Source: Campylorhamphus procurvoides (Eukaryota; Chordata; Aves; Passeriformes; Dendrocolaptidae). From it: a stretch of DNA of 64,000 bases. The stretch's first letter is position 1, and every line of letters begins with the position of its first letter. The translations under genes were made by a program, and so were the position numbers. The stretch covers positions 124,001 through 188,000 of the forward strand of contig WBMV01002670.1 of the NCBI GenBank assembly GCA_013396655.1. Direction: 5' to 3'. The notes beneath the pieces are model-generated. The model made no database searches. It was given only the letters and a program-made list of their open reading frames with translations, and was not told where the DNA came from. Shown piece after piece: positions 1 through 13,100 of the stretch.

Positions 1-803
1 CACCCAGAGTATCAAAGCTCAGAGCAAGCAGATTTGTGAGTTGTACTCCATTAACGCAAATGCCCCATTTTCCCATTTGCCTCCACTTCAGTTGTCCCAA
101 AGCCCTGGTGTGGAAGTGTGGACATTCCAAATGTCAGTAAAGGACTGGTCAGTGAGAAGCATGAAGAATATTTTACTTCAGCTAGCTACATGCCATGATG
201 TCTAACATATCCCTAGAACATTTCCCTTTCTTTCTACCTCCTCTACCTCAGAAGTGAAAAAAGAACGCCTACATTGCCCCTTTTACAGCTGAAAGCAACT
301 CAGCAACCAACACTCATTGTCTAAATGTGATTTGTTTAATCTGGCACACAAGAAATGCAGGTATGACAAGCATTCTACTGCAATATCTGGGAGAATTAGA
401 GTTCCTTAATCTATCTTCAGTCAAAACAAATAAATGTGGTCTTTATTAAAATCTGTCAAAAACATTTGGAAATTATTTTCATTGCTCCCCTATTAATTCT
501 GCCTTAGAAGCATTCAGTGCCACTCAGATCTTTTAGAAACAGGCACAATTTCATTGAAGTCAAAAGGTGAAGTTCAAAGGATCGATTTGTTCTTTGTCAT
601 ACCTCATGCATGCTCTTTTTTTAATCTGAGATGTTGGATATCACTGGAATCATATTACCAAATGCAAAGCTTACATTTAAAAAGGTTCTTCTTTCCTCCA
701 TAAATTCATTTTTCAATGTTCCTTTCATGCAAAACTACATCTGCAATTGTTTCTGTAAATTTGGCCAACTATTCATGTTGACTGCAGAAAACACACTCTT
801 GCA
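1..803. other. Unique AT-rich noncoding sequence
   Basis: No gene, exon-like frame or transposon fragment is recognised here. The sequence is ordinary AT-rich vertebrate noncoding DNA and ends at a dinucleotide repeat. Confidence 0.6.
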
Positions 804-804
804 C

Positions 805-836
<32 letters not shown>
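804..836. repeat. Compound AT/AC microsatellite
   Basis: About eight AT units (804-820) run directly into eight AC units (821-836). The junction is clean. The tract lies inside a chance open frame on both strands, which explains the repetitive His-Thr and Cys-Val strings seen in translations here. It is probably length-polymorphic. Confidence 0.95.
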
Positions 837-837
<1 letters not shown>

Positions 838-2141
838 AACTCCTATCAAGCAGCTTTATTCCTTCCCAAACAGAATAGCTCATTTGGAACTCAAGGCAAA
901 ATAAACATACCAGGTCATATGAACATACAGTTTTATTCCAATCTAGCCTGTGCCTTGTTTCATCTGACCACACTTGTCAGGATTATCACGGATCATTCAT
1001 CAGTGGCAAAGCAACCAAGTGCATCAGGCTTTGGAGGTTTCTCAAGGTCTCAGTTTCAGTTCTCTGAACATTTCACTTCCAGATACATGTGTATGTCCAA
1101 ACCACTGACTTTATCAGAAGGAGGCAGAGAATTTCCTAGAATGTCAACAAGGAAGTCAAAAACCCCATCTATTAACATTTCTGCTTTTGGTATAAGGTAC
1201 ATTTGCTTTCTTGTCTTTCGTGAGAGTAAAGAAAGCTCATGTACATTGGTGGAACATTTTTAAACCTAAGGAACATACTAGTTAACATCTCTGTGTTATC
1301 CTAAGCAAAACCATGTTGTGATTACACAGAACAGAGATTCTCAGTTGGTGTCCTGCAGACCACTGATGGCCCACAGGACCACGCCATGGTCCAACCCTCA
1401 ATTCAAATCGGTGCTGAACAGCTTTCACCCACCTTTGGCTTCAGCACAGGTTACCAAAGCGTACATCACAAATGTCCTTGCAGGTGCCAGGCCCTGTGCC
1501 AGCTCCTGCAGCTGCAGGGTGAACCACATAAAAGTGCTGATAAGGTGCTTTTTATAGGACTTTGTCTCTGCCAGAGTTAACTAGGTCTGCAACTAAAAGA
1601 TCCACGGCTGGTCCGTCTCTCACACCCAGGATCTAATTCAGCACTGAGGAAGAAGCACTACAGAGCTGTGTTGTTTTGGAGGTGTTAGCAAACACTAATG
1701 TGCTGCTGCCAGCACCACAATACACTTCTAGGCACGCAGCAAGTAGGAGTTCTCATCTCGGAGTCAGTCAGTTGCAATGGAAAGTCCCCATTTGCCTTTA
1801 CTCCCTTGGACAGATTGAGTGTGGGTATACCTTTTCCACTCCTACTTCCTTCCTCTCCATTCTCCTACTGCACATTGACATAAGGGCACAGCAGAGCTTT
1901 CTCTTGACATTTGGATTTGCAAATACTGGTCCCACCCCTGATCTCTGTGACATTTGTCTATCATTTCCCATTAGCAAACAAAGAAAGAAACAGGACATTG
2001 CTGAAAGCCACTGGCACAGCCACTGGTTCTCATGGTAGAAGGATTGACCCTTGACTCTCCCCTTCAAGTGTTCTCTGAAGTATTTCAAATATGTTGTCCC
2101 CAAAGACCAGAAGATACTGAAATATTCGTATACAAACTGGA
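837..2141. other. Noncoding stretch, no gene recognised
   Basis: Several open frames of 60-131 codons occur on both strands, but they overlap each other and resemble no known protein. Around 1330-1385 the phrase about a 'cctgcagaccactgatgg' core loosely recalls the subterminal part of hAT-type DNA transposon fossils. The match is too short to call. The interval 1400-1560 is locally richer in G+C (CAG/CTG-rich). Confidence 0.45.
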
Positions 2142-2212
2142 GTTGAAATCCTGGTCCTATTGGAATCCCTGGCACACTTCCCAGAGTCTTCAATCAGGAC
2201 TGGATTCCACCC
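2142..2212. mobile_element. Ancient palindromic repeat remnant
   Basis: The arms gttgaaatcctggtcc (2142-2157) and ggactggattccacc (2197-2211) are imperfect reverse complements around a spacer containing 'ttggaatccctggcacactt'. From memory this layout matches an old palindromic (MITE-like) repeat common in turtles, crocodilians and birds, whose core reads as 'attgaagtcaatgg'. The copy is heavily mutated. The family name is not certain to me. Confidence 0.45.
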
Positions 2213-4136
2213 TCGCAGAACAAATTAATCTAATATATACTATGAAAGTTTGTTAAGCTGATCCTGCATGTCAGAAAGTGGTGTGATCTCAGATTTTGCC
2301 AATATAGGATACTTCATCCTCTCATACCTTTGTGTACACACATGCAAAGGCAGAATTTCTCTTGCAATGCTTGTGGGACACAAATTATTTTTACTCATGC
2401 CATTATCACTGAGGGAATACTTAGCCCTTGCTGTATATACAAAGGGCAGAAAAGCTGCGTTGCCCTTTACTACTGTTTAATCATATCTCAGGTAATGGCA
2501 ATGAGGCCTCCATTCTGAAGGACAAAATACATAGAAATTGAAGTGGGTTCACAGTCCACAAAACCATTTGTAAAAGTGCTTAGTCCCAAAATGAGCTCTG
2601 ACTTGCATTCACGTTTTGTCTGCAATCAAACACTGGGACGCAGAGTCATGGGATATCATTCAATAGTTACTCTTGCTTTTGATCTTCTTCTACCAGCAAA
2701 GACCTTGATCCTCATTTTGTTAATCTAATCACAAGAATGCCCACATCAAGCACTCAGCCTTCCTGCATGCTTTGCCACAAATCTGTGGCCTGACAGCTGA
2801 AACTTGTGGCAATGTCCCTGCTGTTGGCCAACTTCATCTCCCACTGAAACTCCAAGAGCAGGAAACCAGAGCCCATGCCAACAACTTCTACTTAGGAGCC
2901 CCTTGCTCCTAAGAAGGGAAAGAATAGGAAAGAACGACTAGTTCACATGATCAAGACATATTAAAGAGCAGAATGCAACTTCTTGCCCTGTTGACCTTCA
3001 TGCTCACATTTCAACAATAGGTTTACTGAATTAGTTTTCCAAGTAGTTTTATGAATGTTTTAGCACTGTTCACACACTGTCTCTGTATCACTCAGGTCTT
3101 GAATTAAAAATCTAAGGTAATGCCATTAAAAATAATAAAACATTTGAGCAAATCTTAAGGTAAGGTTCCAACAGCAACATTCACTCAGCCAGGGTTCAAA
3201 CTCCACATTTCAAAACACAAAATCATGATATATTAAGCTACAAAGTCAGTCATAAAAAAGTAATGGAAAATAATATAAAGATACAATGCTGACAATACTG
3301 TGGCTTTCAGTATTTTCAACCCTTTTTCTTTTCCTGTTAAAACATGCAGCTCTAGGAATCCTAGTGCTGAGGATCATAAACTCTAAAAGGAATTGAGGGG
3401 GTCTCTATTGTGTGCTCTATGGAGCCAGCAATAAGCAACAATACCAAGTTTTAGTCATTTTTAAAGAAAAAAAACCCAAACATTAAAAAAAAACCCCACA
3501 CACCTGAAGTTCTTCAGTTTGCTAATAATACTAGTTGTGCTCTAAGGGACAATAAGTATTTTGAATCCAACCAGCCCCTCAGAAGAAACAAATGACAAAT
3601 TTTCAAGGTCTTGCCTGTTGCTCTTTAATGTATCTTCCCTCCCAATACCTGTACAGTTACACAAACACAATGCATATCACCTAGATATATTGCAGCTGAA
3701 AGTCGAGTTATCCAACAGCAGAGCATCATGGAAATCTGTGGAATTCCATCTGGAATGGATCTAGCTGCAGAAATTTCTACTGGGCTTTTCCAGCTCACAC
3801 TTTTAGTCATCTTTAAAAACGAAGCCCAAATTGTTTCCTGCCAAGTAGCTATATCAATTTATCTCTAACAGGCAGCAATTCAGTGTCATTTTGATTGAAA
3901 ACGGAAGCATGAGGTCATTGCTAGCTTTAAGAAGGACAGCAAAAATGCAAAGCCTTTCAACACAACAATTCAGACAGGGTACCCCAAAATAGATGTCCCT
4001 CAAACCACTTGCCATATTTGAATTCTACATCATACATCCCCATTTTATGCCGAGTTTAGCTGAAAACAAGGAAACACTAACAAAACAATGTCACCAAACC
4101 AGAAGACACAGCAACACTGAGGCTTTGTACAATGGG
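2213..4136. other. Noncoding stretch, no gene recognised
   Basis: Unique AT-rich sequence. Short A-runs occur at 3465-3493. The small open frames (60-74 codons) overlap on opposite strands and have no recognisable domains. No transposon fragment was identified. Confidence 0.55.
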
Positions 4137-4169
4137 AAAAAAAAAAAAAGGAAAAAAAAAAAGAAAAAA
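4137..4169. repeat. Poly-purine A-rich tract
   Basis: Three A-runs of 13, 11 and 6 bases are separated only by G or GG. Read on the other strand it yields a run of Phe codons inside a chance frame. No target-site duplication or retrogene body was found next to it, so I call it simple sequence rather than a retroposon tail. Confidence 0.85.
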
Positions 4170-7100
4170 TAAAGATAGGCAAGATGACACACTTGTACGC
4201 TCTGTGTGAGCCAATATAAAACTTGACACAACAAGACTACAGTATTGCCAGTTCCCATCATGAGACACACAGGGAAGCTGGTAAATAGTCTTGAGAATAA
4301 CCTGACTACTATATCTAGATATTCAGGCACATTTATTGCCAATAAATACCACAATAGCAGTGCATAGGTGCATAATTGCATGTGACAGCACGGTTTCACT
4401 CTGCTGGGGAACAGCATCATCAGAACTTTTAACAGAGCCTGGCTCACAGACCATTAAACAAGACAGGTGAGACCTGACTATCCTGTGTACTCAACACTGA
4501 GAGCACACAGACATTTATAAATGCTTTGTATTAATGTGACAAAAGGAAGTTACATTTGAGTATTATATCAAGGCAATAAATTTTAAAGTTGTTTAATTTT
4601 TTTTTTTAGGAACAGTGACTCAGACAATATCTGTGTGGTAGTTTCTATGCTGCATGTTATCTACTACTTTTCCCTAAGTCCCTTCCATAAGGACCCAAAA
4701 TCACTACTGGAGTCTCCTCCAGCCTCCTTTTTTGCCATATAAGTTTCACCCAGCTCAGACTGGTCACAATGTAAGTTCTAGACACCAAAGGCACATGAAG
4801 CACCTTTTTCACAGCCACCCTGCAGAGCACAATTGTTAGTGTGCAAACTGTTGGCCAAAACCAGAAATACAAAGGTGGAAAGGGAGGGGAGGGAGGACAG
4901 CATCAAATCTGTTTGCAAAGGTACTCAACTAGGAAAGCAGCCTATGTTTCCTAAGCAAATTGATTTTCAAAAATCAATCCCCTTATCTTTACTTAGAGCC
5001 TAGCTGGAAAGAAACAAGTGTTGAACTGAGCCTTCAAATCTTATGCCTTCTTCAAAATGAAGAAAGCAGAAATAATTACCTTTACAACTGGCATGTGTGG
5101 CCTCCTGAGGGTGGATGCTTCACAATGTACCAGATTGGATGGCTCTACAGGAGTGGAGTACAACTAGGGACACAGTCTCTGCAAGGATACCCTATTAAAT
5201 ATATGGGGAAAAGCACTAAGAAAGCATGGGAGCAGAGGCAAAAAAGGGAAAAGAAGAAAAAACAGACTGTGGAAAAAATGTACAGAGAAGGATCAAACTA
5301 AAATCCCAGAAGAAAATGCTTGCAAACTTGAAGGAATTTTACAATCTGTACCCCAGATAAAAACCCTGAAAATATCTTGCACCCTTAAGAACAAAGACAA
5401 TAAACTGGATCTTAAAATCATAAGTACACATGAGCAAACTAGCCAGATTTTTCAGTGCTCACCTGAACCAAATAAAACTTTTACAACTTGTAAAAACTGA
5501 CAAGTGTCACTTTAGATATTATTAAATAAATTCCTAAACATAAAAGACAGGTTGGTCTGCAGTTAAATCTCTTCTCCCTTGCTTTTCCAATGCTGAAAGT
5601 AATTGAAAACAGAAGACATGCTTCTTGATGTAGCCTAATTTTTCAGTAGCAGAAAGTATAAATGTTAGTTATATACCTGACACTGTACATCAAATTTGCA
5701 CTCAGTTACACCAATCTATCTTCACACAAGTACAGTTAAAACCCAAAAACCTGAATGCTTACAGTTACATGAAATATATATGAAATATACCCTAGAGCAC
5801 CTATTAAGTGATACTGCTTGCAAGACACCCTAAATAAACATCTACATAAAGATGGGACCAGTTTTCTTGGCCAAGGAGTACTGCAGAAGACACAAACTCA
5901 TAATGTACTTACCTTGAACAAAATCATGTCACTAATAATGTGATAAAAACTCTGTCCAAAGCACAATGAATACATGTGACTGAAAAGTCTGAAGGATGTA
6001 TATGTACTTCAGAAAGGACACATCAGGAACAGATCTGCATTTTCACTATCCTTGCTACAGTTTTAAGTCCATATTATTTTGGCACTTACACGTAGAACAA
6101 GACAGAAATATCTTTGGAGATGACTAAGCAGTTTCTTGATTTCTATTAAGCACCAAAAAACAGTCTTGCCAATTTATTCATATTTAAGTTTCTACAACTT
6201 AATATAAACTCCCTTCCAAGAACCACATAGGTCTTCTTAAAGTATGTGTAGCAAGAAGTCAATGAGTGCTGTGCCAGCTGGCAGATTAAACAAGCCATTA
6301 AAGTAAGCTTCTACTGAATTTAAAGGATTGTTTTAAATCTTTTCCCTCTCTTTGCCTCTACATCCAGAAGCATTGTTTAGGGAATATTTTCCAGCACCAG
6401 TAAAAAAAGTAGAAGAAATGCTCTTGGCACTTAAGGAGTTTTTCCTTCAATGTGGTCTCCTGCTGCACTTGGAATTCATTCCATTGCTGTATGGCTTGCA
6501 GAGGTCCCAAAATAACTCTGACTACATGAAAAGATAGGGAAAGTGTGTTTGAGGTAGATATGACTCTTCATTCAAAAGCAGGGACAATCTGGGGTGATTG
6601 CTCTTAGTGGATGATTTCACTCAGCCCATCATTATCCCATTATGCTATCTCAGAAACCATATCCTTCAGCCCTTTGTGCAGGAGACCAGCACTGTTCCCT
6701 GCATGTTATACTTGGGAAAGGCAGAGCCCACCAGGGTTAAGGACAAGGCTGACACCAGCCTGGAGGAGATTGGCAGAGCAGCTCCTTTCTCTACAGTCCT
6801 CAGTTTACAGGACTCCAGTGATGAGAATTAAAAAACAACTGTCATAAAGCCCTGTGCCTTCACACAAGAGAGATCTTCATCATTTAATTTTTCCTTCAGA
6901 GGTTCAAGTAAGCATTTGAACTTCCTTCAAGGTATCTGAACTTCATGATCTAGCAGTCTTCAAAGGACAAATGAGTCCAGAATAAACGTCGCTATTAAAC
7001 TTGCCCTGGTGTTGTCAATAAAGAAAGGTATATAACAGTATTTCAGACAAAAATGCCCCTATAACAATTTTCCAGATAAAACCTCCCAAAACATCTGAGT

Positions 7101-7259
7101 TGTGTCTGCCCCTTGTGGCCATTTCAAGCTGACTGGAACTATAGGCAACTGAAGGAGCAGCAGTGGCTTTTGAAATGCCTGGAAAGTAATTTTACAAAAA
7201 TTGACATTTTTAGGCTTTCCTCAGTATTTCAATTCCTGGGTAGTAAAATGAGTTCGGTC
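4170..7259. other. Noncoding stretch, no gene recognised
   Basis: Unique AT-rich sequence with a T-run near 4599-4608. A 113-codon plus-strand frame (4960-5301) ends in a Lys/Glu-rich segment produced by an A-rich stretch and has no recognisable domain. No repeats were identified. Confidence 0.55.
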
Positions 7260-7580
7260 TCATAAACTTGCTACTGAACTAGAAAATAAAAAGGCCTTAA
7301 ACCTAAGTACGGGGAAACAGCCAAAGGCTGAGACAGCCAGCTCTGAAACTTGATCATCATTCAGAGTATCTCCTTTCCAAGGAGCAGGAAGCCCTGGCAG
7401 GCTCCCACTCAGACCCAGTCTGGTCCCACAAGGCAAGCAGACCCCTTGCTCCCAGCTAGACCCTGGGACCATCTTGGCCCACGCAATGACTTCAGAATTT
7501 GGCTCAAACAGAGTGTGATTCGCCAGAATTGTTCTGGGAGTCACAAACTTTCCCTTCTCCCTTCTTAAGGGGTACAGCAT
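7260..7580 (-). other. Unrecognised 106-codon open frame in a GC-richer patch
   Basis: A minus-strand frame of 106 codons covers a patch with more G+C than its surroundings (7370-7500). The translation (for example NDDQVSELAVSAFGCF) resembles no family known to me and shows no signal peptide, coiled coil or zinc-binding pattern. A 72-codon plus-strand frame overlaps it. A chance frame in unique or old repetitive DNA is the most likely reading. Confidence 0.2.
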
Positions 7581-9232
7581 TTCTTAATTGGAAAAGCTGA
7601 AGTGTAAAAACCTGTATTTTGCATGCATTCTTTGTTTCTAATCCCCAGTATCTGTCAGGGGACTCCCTTACTTGGCTAGCAGTTGCGGTTCGTTAGACTT
7701 TTTACGATGATTCTTTCTGTTGTGCAGATATGTGATGAATCTCAGATGTTTAACAGCATATAAGAGTGCTCCATTGACCTTGCTGAGTACAGTTGGAGGG
7801 AAAGAAAGGTAATTTTCCTCAAAGAAATGTTAAAAATGTGTCTCAACCATAGCACAGATGCAGAGGATAAAGAAACTCCAGAGGGATTAAAATATTTTAG
7901 ATTAATTTGGAAGAAGGTCACATTGTGTAAAGCCTGGTTAGTTTGGGCCTTTCCAGTTCCATGCCATATAAACAAACCCATTTAAACTGCATTTGTTAGA
8001 AGGAATGTTTTAAAAAAAATACCCCAAAGCAGTTGTAACTCAAATGACCTCCAGTTCTGTATTCTCCTCTTACTGCCTAAAGAACAAACACATGTACAAT
8101 ATATTCTAGCCAGAACATGCTGCATGATTAATACTCCTTGAAAATTAAATCATTTACGTAAAGGGATGCTGGCTCTCTCAAGCAGGGTTTTAAAACTGAA
8201 GCAAGGTCAGATCTGGTTGGTTTTGGAGGCAGCTTCCACACTTTGAATGAGACCATTGCTTATGGATTTTTGCTTTGGGCTGAGTGGAAAAAATTAAAAT
8301 ATGAAAGTAAAATGAAAGGAAGAGATAGAAAGAAAGAAAAAGAGGGGAAAAGAAAAAAACCTGTATCATCAACACAACGTTATAAGAACTAATTTTATGT
8401 TCACTGACTGGCAGAAGCAAGTCCTCAATTTTTAATCACTTGCAAGGTCAAACTTTGCTCATTTTACTCATACAGACTAGAAGTTTCATGGGTAGAGTTT
8501 TCCAAAGAGACAAGTCAGAGTGTGGTACTAACTAATCATAACAAATAAAACATTGCTAATACTTATAAAGTTAATTGAGTTGAGATACAAAGGAACATGG
8601 GGGTAGCAGTGCACCAGCCAGAGGGGTAATAAGATGAAACACAGAGTGAGTCATTTTGCATGATTAGCATCTGCAAAACAGCGGGCACTTACAATAAAGG
8701 GATTTTCCTTATTATAAACCATAAATCCAGGAGTAACTCAACATTAAGAATCACCCATCTGCCATGTGGATGAGGAGAGTTCTCTCGCGGTCCCAGGTCT
8801 CCTTGAGTTGTTGAAATGGTACCCAACTATTTGGCTGGAACTCAATCACTGCACAAATTCCTCTTGCCCCAGAGGATGTGAGGCAGCTTGCACATCAGAG
8901 TTCAAAATACAGTCTGCCCAGTATACCAGATACCCAAAAGAGCCAATCTAATTTCACCACTGAATGCCAACTTCTTGAAGACAAATATAGCAACTTGATT
9001 GAAGTTCAGAATACCACTCAATAGTTTGGAATACAAAATGAGGAAAAAAGTAATTTTCATTACAAGGAAAGCACTTTCAGATAATAAAAAGATTAATTTA
9101 AATTCTGGGATTTGATGGGTAGCATCCTTTCTCTTAATGAAGTTATTATGAGATATTCTGAATATGATATTGCAAGAGGCTGTGATGGTTCTGACATTGT
9201 GGCTACAAAATTCAACTGGGATGATGGCTTCT
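7581..9232. other. Noncoding stretch with a GA-rich tract
   Basis: Unique sequence, apart from a purine-rich GA tract at 8312-8359 (gaaag/gaaa units interspersed with short A-runs). No coding or transposon signature was seen. The frames at 7742-7981 and 8902-9270 have no recognisable features. Confidence 0.5.
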
Positions 9233-9272
9233 GCCATGATAGCACATAAATTCATGCCATGATAGCACATAA
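9233..9272. repeat. Short direct duplication (17-bp core, 23-bp period)
   Basis: The 17-mer gccatgatagcacataa occurs at 9233-9249 and again at 9256-9272 without mismatch, giving a period of 23 bases. A perfect short duplication suggests a recent slippage or microduplication. Confidence 0.9.
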
Positions 9273-10150
9273 TTTGCTTTCTACAATGCTACCAGTTTAA
9301 GTTTTCCATGTAATTTTTACTCTTGATTGTTACTACACATTTGTGATTAACACATTTTCCAGCATCTCACACGCATTTTTACTTGGATTGCTTCTATAGC
9401 AAGCCCTGTGCTTCCATATTCAGTCTGCTTGCATGGATGGAAGGGACACATTAAGCTCTCTTTGGAGACACCTCAGGTTTCCAGGGATATATAAGGATAT
9501 ATATATATAAGGAGAAAGTTGGCCAAAGGGACTTTTACATTAAAAAAAAATCAATACAGAATGTAGAACTTCTTGAGGCTGGGCTTTGTTCTTCAAATAT
9601 CACGTATGGACCTTTGTTTGTTGACATACTTCTCTACCATTCATGAAAATGAGATGTTTTCTTGTCACTTAGACTATCATGGTAAAACATTTTAAATAAG
9701 TACGTCACATAATTTCAGAACAGATGCTAGACAGTACAATTGCATGTTAGCAATGGAAATAGCCAATTCCTATTTTTTAGTACTTGAAATTTTGTATTTT
9801 GTGCTTCATTATCACCAGCAATGCATGAAAACACAACAGCTATTATATCCTAAATTTTTCCTTTGAAATGTATTTAAAATTTACTCCAAGAATTTTATAA
9901 GTAGAAGTGAGTATTTTTTAACACTCTTAGCTCTGCCTTTTCACTCATATGCCTGCTACAGTTCTATGTCCACATATTTTTTATTTTCTGCATCTTCAGT
10001 AGGAGTTGGGTTGCTTGCTCTACCATCTCTCACAATGGCTTCTCTACTACATGTAGAAAGATATGCAGGACCTATATAATATTTCTGTCATGGCCAGAAT
10101 ATCAAGTCATGCTAACTTCCACATGCCTGAAATGGAAATTATGCTCTTCA
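9273..10150. other. Noncoding AT-rich stretch
   Basis: Contains TATA-type simple sequence near 9488-9510 and several T- and A-rich tracts. No gene or transposon was recognised. Confidence 0.55.
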
Positions 10151-10187
10151 GAAAAGTTTCTCACTTGTGCAGAGAAGTTTCTCACTT
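10151..10187. repeat. Short direct duplication (16 bp, 21-bp period)
   Basis: The 16-base unit gaaaagtttctcactt at 10151-10166 is repeated as gagaagtttctcactt at 10172-10187, with one mismatch. It lies in a chance open frame. Confidence 0.85.
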
Positions 10188-13100
10188 TTATTTTTAGCAG
10201 TGGTATCCTTCCCCTGTCGAGTAGCATTGCTGATGATGGACAGAGCAATGTTCTTCACACTGCTCATAGTCTGAAGTCACTGCATGGTCCCATTAAAAGA
10301 AAAAATAAAAATACCACCTCTTTTGATAGTCTTTCAGTTTACCAACAGCACTGATAACCACTGATCTAGGAAAGTGTATAAAATAGCCTAAATTTTGCTT
10401 CTCTTAATAGTTCTAGCCTCAGTGTTGTTCCTCATGGTAGTCCCAGTTAGACATTAGTATATTAAAAACATAACTCAATTCTTAATATTTCCCCTTTCCT
10501 GATTGATTCAAATGGAGTATGTCTGCTACCTGTAGGAATAAATTTTGAACACTTACTGGCTCTTAGTCAAGTAGCAGAACTATGATTAATTTGATTGCTT
10601 AATAAATCATATTGTTTCAGTTTATTTACACTCTACAACTAACTTTATGTTGCCTGAGGAAGCCAGGGGATGCATTAAGGTCATAGAGAGACACAGCAGG
10701 GATGCAGATGTACGGTGGCATAAAGTAACTCAAATGGTTTTGCTCAGAGCCATTTTGGTTCATGAATAGGCTTTATGAGCTCTGGTAACAAGGGAACCCC
10801 CCCAGCTGCTCCCACACAGAGCTCCTCAGGTTCACCATCTCTGGATTCCATCCCCTAGGCTCCTGCCACCCTCCTTGCCCAGCTGCTGGATGCAGAAGGG
10901 AAGCTGCTGCACACAGTCACCCAGCACCAGAAATGGGTCAAGACCCAAGATGTCACTGCAGAGACTTGGCTCTGATGTCCCTGCATCTGTGCCAGGACTA
11001 ATCTGCTGCCTAAATAAACTACACTCAGTTAGAGCTGATTTTTAGTTTGTTAGGGACTACATAGATTTTTCAATGGAATAAAAAGCCCCGAAAATTCCAG
11101 TAAGAAAAATATTAACTGGAGACAATCAATTAATAAAACTAACTAATTGAGATTTGTAGACTTTTCTCAGGTTTTGCTGTTCAGTATTTTCTTTATACTT
11201 GAAAGGAAAATAGCTCTTAAATTAACCTCATTTTTAATGTAATGCAAAAGCATGGCAGAGATTTGTCTTTTAGTGATAAAACTAGCAAAAATAGAACACT
11301 TATGATAACCCTGTCATTGAAAAACATCAGTAAAAAGTCCCCAAGCTCCAGGAACATGTTGCAGACTGCACATGTCACATAACTACGGACTATGATTTTT
11401 TGCCTGAGGCTCTCACGTTTTACAAAGGGAAACACTGCCTTCAACAAAAGATGCTATTCTAGTTATGTGCCCTTTTACCCTGTCAGAAAAACAGCTGGTA
11501 TCATAAAGTCACAGCCAATTTGTATCATGCCTGCACTAAGTCAGATTCAGTTTGTATCAAATTTTCAAAGCTGCTCTTCATATCAGTTGATGGATGACAG
11601 CTTGTCTTGCCTCCCCCCTTCACAAAACATATTTAAACATTGCCTTCCCCATAAAAAACTCACAATATTCAAAATACAAATGAAATCTTTAGCATGCTTC
11701 ACATACTGAAAATATATGTTGAATTATAAATGTTTAAAACTAGTAAATGAAAAAATCCTAAAGCAGGGTGAGAAAATTATGCCAGAAGTTCTGAAGTTCT
11801 GGGACAAATAAATAGTGCTTTGAGACAGACATGTGGATGCCAAGTGTAGTGGAAAAGCAAAGACAAAAAAACCCAAACTCACCTCAGGTAATCTCTTGCA
11901 GTTTTGTTTTTTCCCCAAAAAAGTTCAGTCTGCCTGCAGAGACTGTAAGGGCTTTTTCAAGGTCAACATACAAGAATCTAGGGAAGACCAATTTCATTTT
12001 CCTTTTAAGTGACCTGTTTCTCATTTAAGCTATTAAATGTCATCTACTTTCATTTTAAGATCCCTGTAGCAGAATGCCTTACCTGTGTAAAGGGACTCTA
12101 GTGGAAGTGAGAGTCAGGCCAAGGATTTAACAGGTCCAAATTTACAGCTCTCACATGAGAAGGAGTTACAAAAATCAGGCTCTTCTTGGAAAACAGGCAT
12201 GGGGGAACTTTCAAGGTTGGGATTTCAAGCTCAGTTCAGATCGGCATCTAAGAGTGCTTGTGCATTTCTGAGGCCAGAGGACACCACCACAGCACCTGAG
12301 TCTACAACGTTAGCAGGAGACACAACATGCTTTTCACATTTCAGCTACTTCTCACTTCCAAAATATCTGTAAGTATTTGATGAAGGCTCTTTCATCCCAT
12401 AATCTGAAAGCATAATCAAAATGTAGGCAAGGAAAATATTTTTCTTCTTTGTTTTTTATGCTGCACAGTATAAGGGCTCTGAATAATTGACCCCATTTAT
12501 CAGAGAGAGATTGGCTTGCTCTGTAAAGATACATACAATAAGTAAACAATGTCCCTGGGAATTTCAAAGCAGCAGTACCACTCATGTAGTTTTACAGTGA
12601 CAGGGGAGGATATTGTGATGAAGCTGAAAGAGAACAGTTGTCAATGAGGGCTGAAGAATCCCAGCGCCCAACCTCCCTTTCCTTCAGCACACGCAATTCC
12701 TGCCTTAGAAGGGAAATACTGCACAGAAGACAGAAGCTTCTGCTGTGCCTAAGCTGTGTTTGGCACTGCTCTCTGATGAACTCCTAGCCAGCAAACAGCC
12801 CAAGCGCAGCACGTTCCTGCCACATCCTCTCCAGTGAGCAGTATCTGCTCTCAGCCCACAGGGAAGGTGCAGATAATCAACTCCATTCCCTTCCCTCTGA
12901 GTGCAGTAGTGACTCTACCCCTATATAAGATTCTTCTGCTTCAGATTTTCTTTTTTTATTTTTATTATAGATGTTCTTAAACCTCTGTCTGACAAGCCAT
13001 GGTTTATTAGAAGCAGATTTCTCTTCAATTACTACAGTGAGACAGTTTTATAATTCCTAGGTAGTGTAATCTCTGGAAAATAAAAAATGTTCTTCATCCA

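Noticed and set aside
1330..1385. hAT-type DNA transposon end
   Set aside because: Only a loose resemblance of one phrase; no terminal inverted repeat or target-site duplication found.
4091..4447. 118-codon minus frame with a Phe-rich hydrophobic stretch, as a membrane protein
   Set aside because: The Phe run is just the translation of the A-rich tract at 4137-4169.
12918..12930. TATA-like ctatataag as a promoter
   Set aside because: No CpG island, initiator context or downstream open frame; such words are common at this base composition.
12971..13038. Possible 68-base exon after a pyrimidine tract and AG, with a GTGAGA donor
   Set aside because: The frame is short, the translation matches nothing known and such signal pairs arise often by chance in introns.
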